DNA from: Pseudomonas sp. MF4836
GTDB lineage: Bacteria > Pseudomonadota > Gammaproteobacteria > Pseudomonadales > Pseudomonadaceae
NCBI RefSeq assembly: GCF_002018875.1
Contig: NZ_MVOL01000029.1
Span: 1-34,838, forward strand
Length of the DNA stretch: 34,838 bases
Direction of reading: 5' to 3'
Under the pieces are notes generated by a model. The model was not told the DNA's origin. It saw only the letters and a list, made by a program, of their open reading frames with translations, and did no database searches. Shown one piece after another: positions 9,501 to 16,264 of the stretch. The position numbers and the translations under genes are program-made. Every line of letters starts with the position of its first letter. The first letter of the stretch is position 1.

Positions 9501-12240
9501 CCTGCGCAACCGCCTTACCGAAGACGCCACCGAGCAGGTCCGACGCAGCTTCGAGACGCTGCTGCTGGCCATGCTCGATCAGCCGGACGCCACCCTGGGC
9601 AGCCTCGGCATGCTGGCCGCCGCCGAGCAGCACGCCCTGCTGCAAAGCAACCAACTGCCAGCCGCGGGCACTTCCCAGCCGCTGCTGGCCGAGGTCGTGC
9701 GCCACCACGCCACCACCCGCCCTGACGCCCTGGCAGTGGTCTGTGGCGATAGCCGCCTGACCTATGGCGAGCTGGAAGCCCGCGCCAACCGCCTGGCCCA
9801 TTACCTGATCAGCCAGGGCGTGGGGCCGGAAGTGTTCGTCGGCATCGCCCTGGAACGCTCGGTAGACGTGATTGTGGCCTTCTACGCAGTGATGAAGACC
9901 GGTGGCGCCTATGTGCCACTGGACATCGACTATCCGCCGGAGCGGATCCAGTGGATCGTCGAAGACTCGGCCATGAGCGTGCTGATCACCCAGGGCGCCC
10001 TGGCTTCACGTTTCGAGGGCCTCTCGACCGCACGCCTGGAGCTCGACCGGCTGCGACTGGATGCACAGCCATCGACCTGCCCAGCCACGGCCGTACTGGA
10101 CGACAACCTCGCGTACCTGATCTACACCTCGGGGTCCACCGGCAAACCCAAGGGCGTGGCGGTGTCCCATGGCCAGATCCGCATGCATTGCCAGGCGATT
10201 GCCGAGCGCTATGACATGGATGTGAATACCCGCGAACTGCTGTTTATGTCCTTCGCCTTCGACGGCGCCCAGGAACGCTGGCTGGCGACCCTGCTCAGCG
10301 GCGCCCAACTGGTGGTCCGCGGCAACCCGCTGTGGACCCCGGAAGAAACCTGGCACGCACTGCATGCGCATCAGATCAGCATCGCCTGCTTCCCGCCGGC
10401 CTACCTGCAGCAACTGGCCGAGTACGCCGAAAGCCAGGATCAGACGCCACCGCCGGTGCGCATCTATTGCTTCGGCGGCGATGCGGTGGCCGAAGCCAAC
10501 TTCGAGCTCGTCAAGCGCGCCCTCAAGCCCGCCTACCTGACCAATGGCTACGGCCCGACGGAGACGGTCGTGACCCCGCTGCTGTGGAAGGTCAAAGCTG
10601 ACCAGAACTGCGGCGCGGTCTACGCGCCAATCGGCACACGCATCGGGGAACGCACCCTGTACGTGCTCGATGAGCAGCTCAACCCGCTGCCCAATGGGGT
10701 CGCGGGCGAGCTGTATATCGGCGGCGAAGGCGTGGCCCGGGGTTATCACCAGCGCCCCGGTCTGAGTGCAGAGCGGTTTGTTGTCGACCCGTTCAGCGCC
10801 AATGGCAGCCGCCTGTATCGCACCGGCGACCTGGTGCGCCAGCGCGTCGACGGTGTGATCGACTACCTCGGGCGCCTGGACAACCAGGTCAAGATCCGTG
10901 GCTTTCGCATCGAACTGGGGGAAATCGAGGCCCGCCTGCGCGATCAAGCCCTGGTGCAGGACGCCGTGGTGGTCGCCCGGGAAACCGGCGCCGGCAAACA
11001 ACTGATCGGTTATGTGGTCGCCGCCCCGGACCCGAGCCTGGGTGAGCAACTGCGCAACGCCTTGAGTCGGGAACTGCCCGACTACATGGTGCCTTCGCAG
11101 ATCCTGGTCCTGGCGGCCTTGCCATTGAACCCCAACGGCAAGCTGGATCGCCTGGCCCTGCCGGACCCGGATTTCAAGGGACGGGAGTTCGTCGCGCCGC
11201 GCAATGCCCTGGAACAGGCTCTGGCCAGCATCTGGCAAGAGGTCCTGGAGCTTGAGCAGGTCGGCGTCACCGATAACTTCTTCGAGCTGGGCGGCGACTC
11301 CCTGCGGATTCTCAAGGTCCTGTCCAAGGTCCGTGGACGCAGCGACCTGGGCATCGAGCTGAAGCTGCGGGACATGATCGGCAAGCCGACCATTGCCGAG
11401 CTGTCGGGCTATGACCCCGAGGCGCACAACAGCCTCGATCCGTTGCTGCTGCTCAACAGCCGGGTGGCGGCACGCCGTCCGTTGTTCTGCCTGCACGCCG
11501 GCTTCGGCACGGTGTTCGACTACGAGCCCCTGGCCCGGCGCCTGGAAGGCCAGCGCAGTGTCTACGGACTGCAATGCCGGATGCTGCTGGACCGTCACTG
11601 GGAGGACGAATCCCTGGGCGCCATGGCCATCGACTATGCCCAGTACATTCGCCAGAAACAGGCTGACGGCCCGTACCACCTGCTGGGCTGGTCCCTGGGT
11701 GGCACCCTGGCGCTGCTGGTGGCCCAGGAGCTGGAGAGCCAGGGGCAACAGGTGGAGTTCCTGGGCCTGGTGGACAGCTTTGTGCCGAGCCTGACGCCCG
11801 AAGTCGACAATGACGACTGGAGCGATGATCTGCGCAGCTTCCTCGCGGTGATCTTCGGCTTGCCGGCGCACCAGCTGCCGCCGTTCAGCCTTCGCGCCCA
11901 CAGCGACCTGGCGACCCTGGAGCCGCTGATCGCCGGGGTGCAGCAGGCCCTGGCGAGCGCCTCGGCTTACGCCGGGATCAGCAGCGATGAGCTGGCCCAT
12001 ACCTTCAGCGTGGCCATGAAACTCAAGGTCCTGTCGCTGCAACTGGACGCCCTGCCCGAGACCCGCAGCCGCCCGTATTGCTGGTGGGCCAAGGCTAACG
12101 CCAGCGACCCGAACCAGCGCCTCGAGGCGGCACAGGCCAACGAGCAACTGCTGGCCGGGCACTTCGACATCCTCAAGCAAGCGGCCTTCCTCAAGGACGC
12201 ACTGCAACAGCTGGAGCAACCGGAAACGGTGGCCCCGTAA
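3580..12240 (+). CDS. Terminal NRPS: C-A(Thr)-PCP-E-C-A(hydroxyornithine)-PCP-TE
   Basis: This 2886-residue cytoplasmic synthetase carries the last two modules and the release domain. Domains in order: N-terminal helical linker (1-45); LCL-type C domain whose motif reads HHIVSDA (183-189) instead of HHxxxDG; A domain (FDFSVWE, Asp 709) with code D-F-W-N-V-G-M-V-H-K, the Thr code; PCP (GGDS, serine 1069); E domain with HHLAVDG (from 1247), EGHGRE, TVGWFTS and FNYLGQFD; DCL-type C domain with HHILMDG (from 1718); A domain (FDGAQERW, Asp 2228) with code D-G-E-C-C-G-G-V-T-K, like hydroxyornithine domains of pyoverdine synthetases; PCP (serine 2574); thioesterase (GWSLGG, serine 2705, likely Asp 2732 and His 2861). 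It should add D-Thr (or D-allo-Thr) then N5-hydroxyornithine and release the peptide, perhaps with cyclisation of the last residue. The ATG at 3580 has GGAGGA six bases upstream; a TTG one codon earlier is less likely. Confidence 0.95.
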   Translation: MDQNMAARIAKRFITLPLDKRKLFLEKMLGEGVSPANLPIPAVQSEVELIPLSFAQERQWFLWQLEPTSTAYHLSVALRMQGELDVQALERSFNALIERHQTLRTTFEQTEDGAVQVIAPQWSLKVVVERAEPVLDELARERVIKAFVDAQTQELFDLQQGPLLRVRLLRLAAHEHIMVIAQHHIVSDAASLQVMVSDLVELYAAASLGQPADLAPLPIQYADYAIWQRRWMEAGERERQLAYWTDQLGDEQPVLELPLDRPRPAVQSYRGARLDIVLDTALGQGLKQLAQQENVTPFMLLLASFQTLLHRYSRQDDIRIGVPVANRNRVETEGLIGFFVNTQVLKADFTEALRFCDLLQQVKHTAIQAQAYQDLPFGHLVEALQPERNLSLTPLFQVLYNHRGSARDASSEKATHPQPLLIESLDWEITSAQFDLTLNTVESAEGIAATLTYATDLFDRSTVERLAGHWQNLLRGIVANPQQAIAELPLLDASEQQQNLKQWNPDTAHCPSERCLHQLIEAQAERAPQAIAVSLGQQRLTYAQLNSRANQLAHALIEHQVGPDVMVGLAVERSLDMIIGLLAILKAGGAYVPLDPAYPQERLAYMMQDSGLSLLLTQAEVRDRLPIPSQIRTLLIDAHEPDRFSSANPQVALDPANLAYVIYTSGSTGNPKGALLAHHNVLRLFKATEGWFQFGPQDVWSLFHSYAFDFSVWEIFGALLYGGRLAMVPQEVSRSPEDFFTLLCDEGVTVLNQTPSAFKQLLQVACSPEQAGASLALRYVVFGGEALEVQSLRPWFQRFGDQQPQLINMYGITETTVHVTYRPITLADLQQEASSPIGVPIPDLSWYLLDAHLNPVPKGCIGELYVGQAGLARGYLKRADLSATRFIPDPFGAPGERLYRTGDLARYRADGVIEYAGRIDHQVKIRGFRIELGEIEARLLHLPQIREAVVLAQAGPNGQQLVAYVVPNSVPDGAEASSALRDEIKARLKEELPDYMVPAHLLFIPQLPLTANGKLDRKALPQPDASQLQRVYVAPQSELEQRIAELWQSVLKLPQVGLNDNFFELGGDSIISIQLVSRARQAGIRFSPKDLFQHQTVRSLANVAQTTQDSGQIDQGAVTGTTPLLAIQQMFFDTPIPQRQHWNQSVMLKPAKPLDGELLEQTLQHLTRHHDALRLSFSEDQGQWRATFLAPQPSTRLLWQASVANTDELEHWAEKAQASLDLHAGPLLRGLLATLQDGSQRLLLVVHHLAVDGVSWRILFEDLQHAYTQLLGGQAVALQDKTSAVKDWAEQLQGHARSEALQKELTYWQEQLQDVPATLPCDRPDGGLQNRHGRSLETRLDPHLTRQLLQDAPAAYRTQINDLLLTALARVLQRWTGYSSNLIQLEGHGREELFDHLDLTRTVGWFTSVFPVKLSLAADLGDSIKQIKEQLRAIPNKGIGFGALRYLGDPQTQDTLSRLPEPRITFNYLGQFDGSFDRDQGALFAPAEESTGANQSPQAPLGNWLSLNGQVYGGELKIGWGYSSDMFDDSTIQHLADDFARELAVVIEHCCDPRHQGLTPADFPVARITQQQLDRLPVPANRVEDLYPLSPMQQGMLFHSLEASGDSLYINQMSVAVEGLDPARFIAAWNSAIARHEILRSGFWSASELAEPLQVVYKSATLPTRILDWQDRPFDPQALEALLAEDCAEGFDLLRAPLTRLTLVKLDVQRYHLIWTSHHILMDGWSSSRLLGEVFELYNGRPAPAIRGHYRDYIQWLQNQSQATLEQFWKDKLQGFGGSTSLSNSLSPRPAADLQGHAALYLNWDEGQTRRLREQAQRLRVTPNTLIQATWLLLLQRYTGQESVCFGATVAGRPASLPGAEDVLGLFINTLPIIQAPQPQALLGQWLQDLQSYNLEVRDHEHASLADVQRWSGQGGQALFDSIIVFENYPVDERLQEAGQNQLSFGEVSNRDVTNFAMDLAINLGTTLKIEFLYLRNRLTEDATEQVRRSFETLLLAMLDQPDATLGSLGMLAAAEQHALLQSNQLPAAGTSQPLLAEVVRHHATTRPDALAVVCGDSRLTYGELEARANRLAHYLISQGVGPEVFVGIALERSVDVIVAFYAVMKTGGAYVPLDIDYPPERIQWIVEDSAMSVLITQGALASRFEGLSTARLELDRLRLDAQPSTCPATAVLDDNLAYLIYTSGSTGKPKGVAVSHGQIRMHCQAIAERYDMDVNTRELLFMSFAFDGAQERWLATLLSGAQLVVRGNPLWTPEETWHALHAHQISIACFPPAYLQQLAEYAESQDQTPPPVRIYCFGGDAVAEANFELVKRALKPAYLTNGYGPTETVVTPLLWKVKADQNCGAVYAPIGTRIGERTLYVLDEQLNPLPNGVAGELYIGGEGVARGYHQRPGLSAERFVVDPFSANGSRLYRTGDLVRQRVDGVIDYLGRLDNQVKIRGFRIELGEIEARLRDQALVQDAVVVARETGAGKQLIGYVVAAPDPSLGEQLRNALSRELPDYMVPSQILVLAALPLNPNGKLDRLALPDPDFKGREFVAPRNALEQALASIWQEVLELEQVGVTDNFFELGGDSLRILKVLSKVRGRSDLGIELKLRDMIGKPTIAELSGYDPEAHNSLDPLLLLNSRVAARRPLFCLHAGFGTVFDYEPLARRLEGQRSVYGLQCRMLLDRHWEDESLGAMAIDYAQYIRQKQADGPYHLLGWSLGGTLALLVAQELESQGQQVEFLGLVDSFVPSLTPEVDNDDWSDDLRSFLAVIFGLPAHQLPPFSLRAHSDLATLEPLIAGVQQALASASAYAGISSDELAHTFSVAMKLKVLSLQLDALPETRSRPYCWWAKANASDPNQRLEAAQANEQLLAGHFDILKQAAFLKDALQQLEQPETVAP

Positions 12241-12247
12241 GCCCTTT

Positions 12248-12272
12248 GCCGCTGCGGATGGTCCGCAGCGGC
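12248..12272 (+). other. Perfect hairpin between NRPS and hydrolase genes
   Basis: Two 11-base arms (GCCGCTGCGGA and its complement) flank a 3-base loop, eight bases after the NRPS stop. No T-run follows, so it is not a standard intrinsic terminator. It may protect the 3' end of the long NRPS message or partly lower read-through into the hydrolase. The stem is seen in the sequence; its role is inference. Confidence 0.5.
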
Positions 12273-12296
12273 AGCCTGAACCGACACTGTTTTCAC

Positions 12297-12302
12297 AAGG
12301 AA
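12297..12302 (+). promoter_or_regulatory. Ribosome binding site that sets the hydrolase start
   Basis: AAGGAA lies six bases before the ATG at 12309. The reading frame is open further upstream through non-ATG codons that overlap the hairpin, but only this ATG has a well-placed ribosome binding site. Confidence 0.7.
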
Positions 12303-12308
12303 CCCGCA

Positions 12309-13271
12309 ATGCCCCTGGACCCCGATCTCGAAGGCTTTCTGGAGCTGGCACACATGGGCCGCCTGAGCGGCAAGAGTCAGCCCATGCATGCGTTGAGCGT
12401 GCAACAGGCCCGCGCCGAATTCGAGCAGACCTCCGCCGTGCTCGACCCCTGCCCGCCGGCCTCGGTCAGCGTCACTACCCTGAGCGTGCCGACCCGGGAC
12501 GGCCAGGCCATGCCGGCACGGCTGTACCGCGCAGCAGGCACCGGCAGCGAACTGCAAGCCACGATTCTGTACCTGCATGGTGGCGGCTATGTGGTCGGTA
12601 GCCTGGACTCCCACGATTCGATCTGTCGGCGCCTGGCCGCCAGCGGCCGGCATGCGGTCCTGGCGCCGGCCTATCGCCTGGCCCCGGAATCACCGTTCCC
12701 GACCGCAGTACACGACGCCCTGGATGCGGCCAACTGGCTGGCGGAAAATGCCGCCTCGCTGCACCTGGACCACCAGCGCACCCATGTCGCCGGCGACAGC
12801 GTCGGCGCCACCCTGGCCACCGTGCTGGCCATTTCGGAGGTCATGCAGCCCCGGCAGATCCAGCTCAAGCCCAGGAGCCAATTGCTGTTTTACCCGGTGA
12901 CCGACACCTCGACCCTGCGTCCGTCCCACAGCCGTTATGCCGAAGACCACCTGCTGGAAACCGCGACCCTGGAGTGGTTTTACCAGCACTACTGCCCGAC
13001 GCCGGAGCAGCGTCTGGACTGGCGGGTCTCGCCCCTGCTGACCCAGGACCTGCCGGCCCTGGCACCGGCCTACATCAGCCTCGCGGAATACGACCCGCTG
13101 TATGACGAAGGCCTGGCCTACGCCGAGCTCCTGCAGGCACGCGGCACCGCGGTGACCCTTGAGGTGCAGAAGGGCCTGACCCATGACTTCCTGCGCATGA
13201 ATGGCATCGTCGCGGGGGTCGAGGGGATCTACCAGAAGCTTGAGCAGTGGCTGGCCGATCAACCCGCTTGA
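12309..13271 (+). CDS. Alpha/beta hydrolase, hormone-sensitive lipase (GDXG) type
   Basis: This 320-residue protein has no clear signal peptide, so it is probably cytoplasmic. It shows the family's marks: oxyanion-hole HGGGY (His 90), YRLAPE (122-127), nucleophile elbow GDSVGA (Ser 164), catalytic Asp in EYDPLYDEG (Asp 262) and catalytic His in LTHDF (His 292). The length fits the family, whose members hydrolyse esters of small acyl or aryl substrates. It follows the terminal NRPS by 68 bases on the same strand and ends just before a shared terminator, so it is probably part of that operon. A role in trimming the siderophore or its precursor, or in hydrolysing a stalled intermediate or the ferric complex, is possible but not shown. 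It is not a typical type II thioesterase. The fold and catalytic residues are clear; the substrate is unknown. Confidence 0.9.
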   Translation: MPLDPDLEGFLELAHMGRLSGKSQPMHALSVQQARAEFEQTSAVLDPCPPASVSVTTLSVPTRDGQAMPARLYRAAGTGSELQATILYLHGGGYVVGSLDSHDSICRRLAASGRHAVLAPAYRLAPESPFPTAVHDALDAANWLAENAASLHLDHQRTHVAGDSVGATLATVLAISEVMQPRQIQLKPRSQLLFYPVTDTSTLRPSHSRYAEDHLLETATLEWFYQHYCPTPEQRLDWRVSPLLTQDLPALAPAYISLAEYDPLYDEGLAYAELLQARGTAVTLEVQKGLTHDFLRMNGIVAGVEGIYQKLEQWLADQPA

Positions 13272-13277
13272 TACCTT

Positions 13278-13326
13278 GCGCCCAATAAAAAGCCCGATGC
13301 AGTGCATCGGGCTTTTTATTGGGCGC
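13278..13326. terminator. Bidirectional intrinsic terminator between convergent genes
   Basis: Two 24-base arms form a perfect palindrome around a single central G. The core stem is GCCCGATGCA paired with TGCATCGGGC. It has AAAAA on its left and TTTTT on its right, so each strand reads stem then U-run. It sits between the stop of the hydrolase (13271) and the stop of the receptor gene (13377), which point at each other. Seen directly; termination in both directions is a firm inference. Confidence 0.93.
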
Positions 13327-13376
13327 CACTTGCTATTGGGGGCCTGCTGGACGACAGGCGTCGCCTTCGGTGTGAC

Positions 13377-15944
13377 CTACCAGAATGTCCCGCGCAGGGT
13401 CAGCATCTGATTGCGCGGCTCGCCATACCAGTTCTGCCGGTTGGAAGGGCCGACTGTCGAGTAGTAGACCTTGTCGAAAATATTGTTGAGGTTGTAGGCC
13501 AGGGTCCAGTGCTCGTCCACCCGGTATTCCGCCATGGCATTCCAGACCGCGTAGCCACTCTGGTTATAGTCGAAAGGGTGAGTCAATGGCCGGCCGTTAG
13601 AGCCGAGCACCGGCTTGAGGTCGCTATCCAGCACGGTGGCCACGCCGCTGACGTAGTCCTTGCTCTGCAGCGTTACCCCGCCCCCGACCTTCAGGTCATT
13701 GAGCACGCCCGGCAGGCGATAGGTGGACCACAGCTTGGCACTGTGCCTCGGCGTGATGCTGCTGAAGGTGGAATTGGTCGTGCGGTCCTTGTTGTGGTTG
13801 TAGGTGTAACCCGCCATGAGGTTCCAGTCAGGCATAACTTCGCCGCTGATCTCGGCATCGAAGCCTTTGCTGACCACCTTGCCCTGGGCCAGGTAGCAGC
13901 AACTGCCGGCGAACAGGACGTCAGTCTCGGGGTAGTTTGGATCGAGTACGGCCTGGTTTTCACGCTCGGTGTAGTACAGCGCAAACGAGGTATTGACGGC
14001 CCCACCCCACAACTCGCCCTTGATTCCGGTTTCATAGGTCTTGCCGGTCATGGCCTCCAGCGAGCTACCGGGCAACGGCCCCTTGGATTGCAGCTGCTGC
14101 GGCTTGTAGATCTCTGAATAGCTGACATAGGTCGACCACTGGTCATTCAGGTCAAAGACCAGGCCACCGTAGGGGACCACCTTGGTCGGTTCGCGACGGT
14201 GGACGTCGGACAGTGTGGTCCAGGCATCCGGGTTGGCTGGGTCGATCGGGTCCACGTCCCGCTCGCGATAGGTCTGGTCAAACTTGTAGCGCTGCACCCG
14301 GGCACCGACGATCAGGTGCAGCGGATCGGCCAGTTGCAGGCGCAAGGTCGAGTACAGGCCGTACTGGGCTTGTGAGTTGGGGCTGTAGTCCCGGGTGTAG
14401 CGCCGGTCGTTGGGCTGGTTGGGCCAGGGCGTGGAATCCGGGTCGAATACATCCACATCACCGCCATTGGGCAAACCATCGGTCCCGCGCCAGCGGCTGG
14501 TGATCTTCTGATAGTCCGCGCCCAGGAGCAGTTCGTGCTCCCGATCAAAGGCCGTGAATTTGCCGGCAAGGTTCATATCTAAGAGCCGCTGCTCACTGCG
14601 ATAGGAGTTGATCGAGCCGTACCAGAAAGGCCCGGTCTTATCGACCAGATCCACCCCGCCCAGGACCGCGGAGCTCTTGATCAGACCCGACTCCAGGGTT
14701 TGGGTGTAGCTGAGGTTGCCCTTCCAGTTGTCATTGAATTCATGGTCGACCTTGGCAAACAGTTCGTCCGAGCGACCATCCTGATAAGCCCAATTGGTGG
14801 TCAGGCTGGTGCGCCGAGACAAGCCCAGGTCACCACCGTCGAGGTAGCGCGGCACACCGGTGCCGATGCCGTTGTCGTGCAGGCGTTCGGAACGACCGCC
14901 CAGGGTCAGGCGCGTGGCATCGGTGACATCCGCTTCGAGCACGCCATAGATAATGGGTTTTTCAGTGCTGCGATTGTCCAGGAAGTACTGGCGGTCGGTG
15001 TAGGCCGCCACCAGGCGCCCACGCAGCTTGCCATCAAAGGCCAAGGGGCCGGTGACATCGAGCTGCGTACGGTAGTTGTCCCAGGTCCCTGCGGAAGTCT
15101 CGACCTTCAACTGGTAGGCATCCAGGGGGCGTTTGCGCACCAGGTTGATCATGCCGCCCGGATCGCCGGTGCCGCCGAACAAACCGGAGGACCCGCGCAG
15201 CACTTCAACGTGGTCGAATTCCACCAGGTCATAGTTCTTATACGAATAGAAACTGCCGGCCGTGGTCCCTAGCGCCATGGGGGCCGCCCCATCGATCTGG
15301 ATATTCTCGATGACGAAGCCGCGCGAGTAGTAGCTGGACAGGTTGGAGTTGGCGGTTTTCACCGTGATCCCGGGGGTCTCCTTCATCGCATCGGTCAGGC
15401 TGCTCATGCGCCGTTCCTGGATCACCTGGTCGGTGATCACCGACACCGATTGCGGAGTCTGACGCAAGCTGGTCGGGGTCTTCGAACCGATACTGGTCAG
15501 CCCGGTGGTGTAGGAGCCCGAGTTCTCGGTCATCTCCCCCATGCCCTGGCCTTTGATACTGGTGGTGCCCAACTCCAGCGCCGTGGAGCCTCCGGCGTCA
15601 TTGGTCAGGAACACCGTGTTGTTCTCGATCCGATATTTGAGCCCCGCGCCTTGCAGCAGGGTGTTCAGGGCCTCCCCAGGCTCCATTTCACCGATCACCG
15701 GCGAGGACTTTTTGCCACGCACCAGTTCCGGCCCGTAGAGAATCTGCAGCCCGGTCTGGTTCCCCAGCTCAGTCAGCGCCTTGTCCAGCGGCTGGGCCGG
15801 GATATTGACGTGGGCGCTTTGTGCCTGGACGCCGCTGGAGACACCAAGGGCCAGCCCCAAGACTACGATGGAAGCCGACGTGCGCCAGAGGGCCAATGGC
15901 TGTTTCAGCACATTCCGTGCGCGCCTTGCCTGTTCAGGTTTCAT
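13377..15944 (-). CDS. TonB-dependent ferric siderophore receptor with STN signalling domain (FpvA-like)
   Basis: This 855-residue outer-membrane receptor has a signal peptide (basic start, hydrophobic core 24-38, likely cleavage after VQA at 41). A periplasmic STN domain follows (about 45-113; IPAQPLDKALTELGNQTG, then GEMEPGEALNTLLQGAG), then a plug (TPQSVSVITDQ, RGF near IQIDGA, VEVLRGSSGLFGG, INLVRKRP) and a 22-strand-type barrel ending in a terminal aromatic residue (GTFW). It should bind and import the ferric form of the locus's own siderophore. The STN domain implies signalling through a FecR/FpvR-like anti-sigma factor to an ECF sigma factor; neither gene is in the window. An adjacent Cys pair (SCCY) lies in a predicted loop. 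It follows the - strand NRPS operon on the same strand but after a terminator, so it probably has its own promoter. The receptor class is certain; the ligand is inferred from the neighbours. Confidence 0.95.
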   Translation of the reverse strand: MKPEQARRARNVLKQPLALWRTSASIVVLGLALGVSSGVQAQSAHVNIPAQPLDKALTELGNQTGLQILYGPELVRGKKSSPVIGEMEPGEALNTLLQGAGLKYRIENNTVFLTNDAGGSTALELGTTSIKGQGMGEMTENSGSYTTGLTSIGSKTPTSLRQTPQSVSVITDQVIQERRMSSLTDAMKETPGITVKTANSNLSSYYSRGFVIENIQIDGAAPMALGTTAGSFYSYKNYDLVEFDHVEVLRGSSGLFGGTGDPGGMINLVRKRPLDAYQLKVETSAGTWDNYRTQLDVTGPLAFDGKLRGRLVAAYTDRQYFLDNRSTEKPIIYGVLEADVTDATRLTLGGRSERLHDNGIGTGVPRYLDGGDLGLSRRTSLTTNWAYQDGRSDELFAKVDHEFNDNWKGNLSYTQTLESGLIKSSAVLGGVDLVDKTGPFWYGSINSYRSEQRLLDMNLAGKFTAFDREHELLLGADYQKITSRWRGTDGLPNGGDVDVFDPDSTPWPNQPNDRRYTRDYSPNSQAQYGLYSTLRLQLADPLHLIVGARVQRYKFDQTYRERDVDPIDPANPDAWTTLSDVHRREPTKVVPYGGLVFDLNDQWSTYVSYSEIYKPQQLQSKGPLPGSSLEAMTGKTYETGIKGELWGGAVNTSFALYYTERENQAVLDPNYPETDVLFAGSCCYLAQGKVVSKGFDAEISGEVMPDWNLMAGYTYNHNKDRTTNSTFSSITPRHSAKLWSTYRLPGVLNDLKVGGGVTLQSKDYVSGVATVLDSDLKPVLGSNGRPLTHPFDYNQSGYAVWNAMAEYRVDEHWTLAYNLNNIFDKVYYSTVGPSNRQNWYGEPRNQMLTLRGTFW

Positions 15945-16043
15945 AGCGTTGGATCACCCCAGATATCGTCATTCAAGTTGGAAGATCGCCACCTCTTGGG
16001 ATGGCTGACCGGTCATTTGGCGGTCCACTGCCACAATCGTCCC

Positions 16044-16066
16044 GGCATCATGACGGGGCGATTTCC
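16044..16066 (-). promoter_or_regulatory. Weak candidate ECF-sigma promoter for the receptor gene
   Basis: On the - strand, GGAAAT (complement of 16061-16066) resembles the -35 element of FecI-type ECF promoters. The sequence about 17 bases downstream (GGGACG) is only a poor -10 match. It lies about 120 bases before the receptor ATG. An STN receptor is expected to be under such a sigma factor, which is the only reason to note this weak match. Confidence 0.2.
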
Positions 16067-16204
16067 TTCAAATTCGGTGTAGAGCCATTAGAAGACGAGC
16101 AAAAATAAAATAAATTAGAAAGATTCACATTCAGAACACAAAAAAATACAAAGCACCGCCGGCGCGGCGGGCCATGCGTCGGTTTTTCATGACAGGGGAC
16201 TGAT

Positions 16205-16247
16205 AAAAAAGCCCCTGCCAGAACCGTTGGCCGGCTCGGACAGGGGC
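16205..16247 (-). terminator. Intrinsic terminator of the - strand NRPS operon
   Basis: Read on the - strand, GCCCCTG and CAGGGGC form a stem around a GC-rich loop and are followed by TTTTTT. It begins 17 bases after the stop of the Asp-module gene. It should end the long NRPS transcript and separate it from the receptor gene. Confidence 0.8.
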
Positions 16248-16264
16248 AGCAAGGCTGGGGGGAA

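Larger units (their letters stand above)
15945..16264. other. 320-base intergenic region between Asp NRPS and receptor gene
   Basis: No gene is seen here. On the right is the NRPS terminator, next to a GC hairpin at 16156-16170 (CCGCC-GGCGC-GGCGG). An AT-rich tract spans about 16085-16155 and stands out in this GC-rich locus. A 10-base palindrome, TGACCGGTCA, lies at 16006-16015. The receptor promoter should be here. I found no convincing Fur box or PvdS-type TAAAT...CGT pair facing the receptor gene. Confidence 0.6.

Noticed and set aside
13302..14117. An open frame on the + strand opposite the receptor gene, starting within the terminator
   Set aside because: It lies antisense to a well-supported TonB receptor, has no known domain, and its start is inside the terminator palindrome.
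16006..16015. 10-base palindrome TGACCGGTCA as a possible operator
   Set aside because: It is short, does not extend on either side, and matches no regulator site I recognise.
16120..16145. Possible Fur box in the AT-rich tract upstream of the receptor
   Set aside because: By-eye alignment to the GATAAT-repeat consensus gives too few matches to distinguish it from AT-rich background.
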